A DNA stretch of 64,000 nt from Zoogloeaceae bacterium (GTDB lineage Bacteria; Pseudomonadota; Gammaproteobacteria; Burkholderiales; Rhodocyclaceae), in contig JACKLZ010000001.1 of assembly GCA_024235675.1 (NCBI GenBank), positions 620,001-684,000 on the forward strand, written 5' to 3'. This document shows positions 61,748-64,000 of the stretch, piece after piece. The notes beneath the pieces are model-generated. The model was given only the letters and a program-made list of their open reading frames with translations, did no database searches and was not told the DNA's origin. Positions within the stretch are counted from its first letter, which is position 1; every line of letters begins with the position of its first letter. A program made the translations under genes and the position numbers.

Positions 61748-62485
61748 TCAAGCCGAAAGCCACACCATCGCCGCCATCCGGCCGGTTTGACCATCGCGCC
61801 GATACGAAAAGAAACGTTGCGGATCGGCCACTGTACACAGCGTTCCGCCATAGACCTGCCGCACACCGCACGCCGCGAGTCGCCTGCGCGCCAACGTATA
61901 GAGATCGGCCAGCCACTTCCCATCGGCGGTTGCCGGCTTGAAGGCCACGCCGGCCCCCGCATCGGTCTCGACAAAGGCGCGACGAACCTCGTCGCCCACC
62001 TCAAACGCCTCCGGCCCAATGGCGGCCCCCATCCAGGCAATGACGGCTTTGGCGGGCACATCCATCTTGGCCAAGGTCGATTCGAGCACACCCGCCAGCA
62101 GGCCACGCCACCCCGCATGCGCAGCGGCAACAACCGTTCCATCGAGGTCACAGAAAATCACAGGCAAACAATCCGCCGTCATGACCGCACATACCACCTC
62201 TGGCACACGAGTGGCTGACGCATCAGCCGTCGTGCCCGGCGCAACCTGATCAGCCCTTGCACACTGAACGCCATGTACCTGGTTCAACCAAAGCGGCGCA
62301 CAGGGGAGCAGACGCGCGATCTCGCGACGATTCCGGGCAACTGCCAGCGGATCATCCCCCACATGATCACCCAGATTCAAGCTTGAAAAACAGCCCGTGC
62401 TCACACCGCCGGCCCGCGTTGTCATCAAGGCCTTCACGCGCGACGGGGCGGGCCACTCGGGAATCAACAGATCGGCCGAATTCAT
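61748..62485 (-). CDS. pgeF: Purine nucleoside phosphorylase/peptidoglycan editing factor PgeF (YfiH)
   Basis: DUF152 zinc enzyme, formerly called polyphenol oxidase/laccase. Members phosphorolyse adenosine and inosine, and E. coli PgeF helps keep peptidoglycan stems correct. 245 residues from MNSADLLIPEW. The signature is LTTRAGGVSTG-type (MTTRAGGVSTGCFSSLNL), with VMTADCLPVIFCD (Cys ligand), the AAHAGWRGL His ligand and WMGAAIGPEAFEVG. Its ATG overlaps the rluD stop by four bases, the usual rluD-pgeF pair. Confidence 0.94.
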   Translation of the reverse strand: MNSADLLIPEWPAPSRVKALMTTRAGGVSTGCFSSLNLGDHVGDDPLAVARNRREIARLLPCAPLWLNQVHGVQCARADQVAPGTTADASATRVPEVVCAVMTADCLPVIFCDLDGTVVAAAHAGWRGLLAGVLESTLAKMDVPAKAVIAWMGAAIGPEAFEVGDEVRRAFVETDAGAGVAFKPATADGKWLADLYTLARRRLAACGVRQVYGGTLCTVADPQRFFSYRRDGQTGRMAAMVWLSA

Positions 62486-63441
62486 ACCGCCGCTTCCGCA
62501 ACAATGCGGATGAGTTGCTGCATGTCGTCGGGCATGGGGGCAGTCCATACCATGGACTCACCCGAGCCCGGATGAATCAGACCCAGTTGAAAGGCATGCA
62601 GTGCCTGCCGGGGGAAAGCCTGCAAAGCCTCATTGAGACATCGCCGCTTGCCATACACCGGGTCACCGACCAGCGGGTGCCCGACATGCGTCATATGAAC
62701 GCGAATCTGGTGCGTACGCCCGGTTTCGAGTTGGCAGCGTACGAGTGTGCATTCGTCAAAACGACGCTCAACCGAATAATGCGTTACCGCCTCTCGCCCC
62801 TTGCCGACCACGGCCATACGGGTGCGCTGACTGGGATGCCGCCCAATCGGCGCATCCACGGTGCCACCCGTCGAAAGCTGGCCATGCGCCAAGGCCAGAT
62901 ACTCACGGTGGACTGAGCGCGCCTGCAACTGGCGCACAAGATCGGTCTGCGCCGGGAGCGTTTTCGCCACCACCAACAGACCACTGGTGTCTTTGTCGAG
63001 TCGATGCACAATGCCGGCACGAGGCACGCGCGACAGTTCCGGACAATGAAACAGCAAGGCGTTCAGCATGGTGCCCTGCCAGTTGCCGCTGCCGGGGTGA
63101 ACCACCAGACCGGCCGGCTTGTTGATCACAAGAAGCGCGTCGTCTTCAAAGACAACCGTCAGATCAATGGCCTCGGCCGCGTCGGCAACGGCTTCGGGCG
63201 GCGGCGGAACGTCGATCACCAGCGTTTCGCTGCCTCGCACCCGGAACTTCGGTGGCACCTGGCGGTCATCGACCAGCACGCGCCCCTCCTTCACCCATGT
63301 CTGCAGCCGATTGCGCGATTGCTCGGGCAAAAGCTGCGCCAACACCTGGTCGATACGCATGCCGGCGCAAGCGTCAGGCACAATGAGTGGCAGATCCGAA
63401 TCATCTTCGGGGTCTGCGCTATAATCCGCGCGATTAATCAC
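62482..63441 (-). CDS. rluD: 23S rRNA pseudouridine synthase RluD
   Basis: Makes pseudouridines 1911, 1915 and 1917 in helix 69 of 23S rRNA. An N-terminal S4 domain (MRIDQVLAQLLPEQSRNRLQ) is followed by the catalytic domain with Asp in GIVHRLDKDTSGLLVV. The C-terminal blocks ETGRTHQIRVHM and HVGHPLVGDPVYG are typical. The frame is open far upstream. I choose the GTG at 63441 (319 residues, close to the usual 326), since bamD begins on the other strand 21 bases away. No clear ribosome binding site supports it. Confidence 0.93.
   Translation of the reverse strand: MINRADYSADPEDDSDLPLIVPDACAGMRIDQVLAQLLPEQSRNRLQTWVKEGRVLVDDRQVPPKFRVRGSETLVIDVPPPPEAVADAAEAIDLTVVFEDDALLVINKPAGLVVHPGSGNWQGTMLNALLFHCPELSRVPRAGIVHRLDKDTSGLLVVAKTLPAQTDLVRQLQARSVHREYLALAHGQLSTGGTVDAPIGRHPSQRTRMAVVGKGREAVTHYSVERRFDECTLVRCQLETGRTHQIRVHMTHVGHPLVGDPVYGKRRCLNEALQAFPRQALHAFQLGLIHPGSGESMVWTAPMPDDMQQLIRIVAEAAV
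63420..63425 (+). promoter_or_regulatory. -10 element for bamD
   Basis: TATAAT lies 36 bases before the bamD ATG, inside the 5' end of the divergent rluD gene. The -35 region is weak. Confidence 0.45.
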
Positions 63442-63461
63442 AAGAGACAAGAGCGTTTTCG

Positions 63462-64000
63462 ATGGCCAATAAGATCCTTCGCAGTTTAGCGGTAATCGGC
63501 GCCCTGTTGCTGGCCGGATGCAGCGCAACACCCGACGAGTACGACGAGACCGCCGGCTGGAACGCGCAGCGGCTCTATTCAGAAGCCAAGGAATCGATGT
63601 CGGACGGCAGTTACGACCGCGCGATTCAGATGTTCGAAAAGCTCGAAGCACGCTATCCGTATGGACGCTATGCCCAGCAGTCGCAGCTCGAAGTCGCCTA
63701 CGCCTATTACAAATCCGATGAACCGGCCTCGGCCCTGGCCGCTTGCGACCGCTTCATCAAGCTTCACCCGAACCACCCCAACGTCGACTACGCCTACTAT
63801 CTGAAAGGGCTGGTCAACTTCAACGAAGATCTCGGGCTGCTCGGCAGCCTCGCCAACCAGGACTTGAGCGAACGCGATCCGCGCGCCTCGCAGGAAGCCT
63901 TCGACACCTTCCGTGAGTTGGTCAAGCGCTTCCCCGAAAGCCGCTACGCCAACGACTCGCGCCAGCGTATGCAGTACCTGGTCAACGCACTCGGCTCACA
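63462..64000 (+). CDS. bamD: Outer membrane assembly lipoprotein BamD (3' end cut by the window)
   Basis: Essential lipoprotein of the BAM complex that folds outer-membrane beta-barrels. The signal peptide has a lipobox LLAGC at residues 16-20, so the mature protein begins at Cys20. TPR repeats follow: NAQRLYSEAKESMSDGSYDRAIQMFEKLEARYPYG, broken as helix pairs, then AYAYYKSDEPASALAACDRFIKLHPNHPNVDYAYYLKGL. About 179 codons of an expected 250-270 are visible. It diverges from rluD with 20 bases between start codons, the common arrangement. Confidence 0.95.
   Translation, partial: MANKILRSLAVIGALLLAGCSATPDEYDETAGWNAQRLYSEAKESMSDGSYDRAIQMFEKLEARYPYGRYAQQSQLEVAYAYYKSDEPASALAACDRFIKLHPNHPNVDYAYYLKGLVNFNEDLGLLGSLANQDLSERDPRASQEAFDTFRELVKRFPESRYANDSRQRMQYLVNALGS

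Overview
This is a gene-dense, high-GC stretch of bacterial core chromosome. Gene order and protein character point to a betaproteobacterium, most likely of the Rhodocyclales type (Azoarcus/Thauera/Zoogloea-like). This is an inference from synteny and family membership, not from a search. I see no prophage, insertion sequence, CRISPR array, toxin-antitoxin pair or integron. Almost every base lies in a recognisable housekeeping gene.

Layout. (1) 1-7257, minus strand: the conserved cluster rpsB-tsf-pyrH-frr-uppS-cdsA-dxr-rseP (translation, UMP kinase, isoprenoid/undecaprenyl and phospholipid synthesis, sigma-E protease). (2) 7525-10919, plus: map-glnD. (3) 10938-17785: a methylthioinosine phosphorylase diverging from typA, then galU-ligA-zipA, leading into smc (17804-21322). 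(4) 21481-26904, plus: lysine/peptidoglycan genes dapC-dapD-dapE with pilU inserted and prmB at the end. (5) 26982-30067: a multi-PAS histidine kinase followed by a stand-alone receiver. (6) 30087-38335, minus: trmJ, cysE and a complete ISC iron-sulfur operon, iscR-(second cysteine desulfurase)-iscS-iscU-iscA-hscB-hscA-fdx-iscX, with two IscR-type operator sites at its head. (7) 38396-50709: suhB, mutS, an exported phosphoesterase, a spermidine-synthase-like protein, dnaQ, rnhA, a methyltransferase, gloB, a PleD-like diguanylate cyclase, an MltD-type lytic transglycosylase and an orphan double ABC ATPase. (8) 50877-51834: slyD and a Bcp-type peroxiredoxin. (9) 52532-53257: six tRNA genes forming a tandem duplication of an Ala-Glu-Asp trio, each copy with its own promoter. 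(10) 53318-61324, minus: polyhydroxyalkanoate genes phaC, two phaB paralogues and phaR, followed by rimO, a patatin-like protein and an FAD-linked dehydrogenase. (11) 61392-64000: a small membrane protein, pgeF, rluD, and the start of bamD.

How it works together. Serine acetyltransferase (cysE) supplies O-acetylserine for cysteine, which the two desulfurases use for Fe-S assembly under IscR control. PhaB makes the (R)-3-hydroxyacyl-CoA monomers that PhaC polymerises, with PhaR as regulator; no phaA thiolase is present here. I do not see a convincing undescribed multi-gene system. The observations most worth following are the duplicated tRNA trio with diverged promoters, the histidine-rich N-terminus on PrmB, the second desulfurase inside the isc operon, the orphan peptide-type ABC ATPase and several start-site or overlap arrangements.
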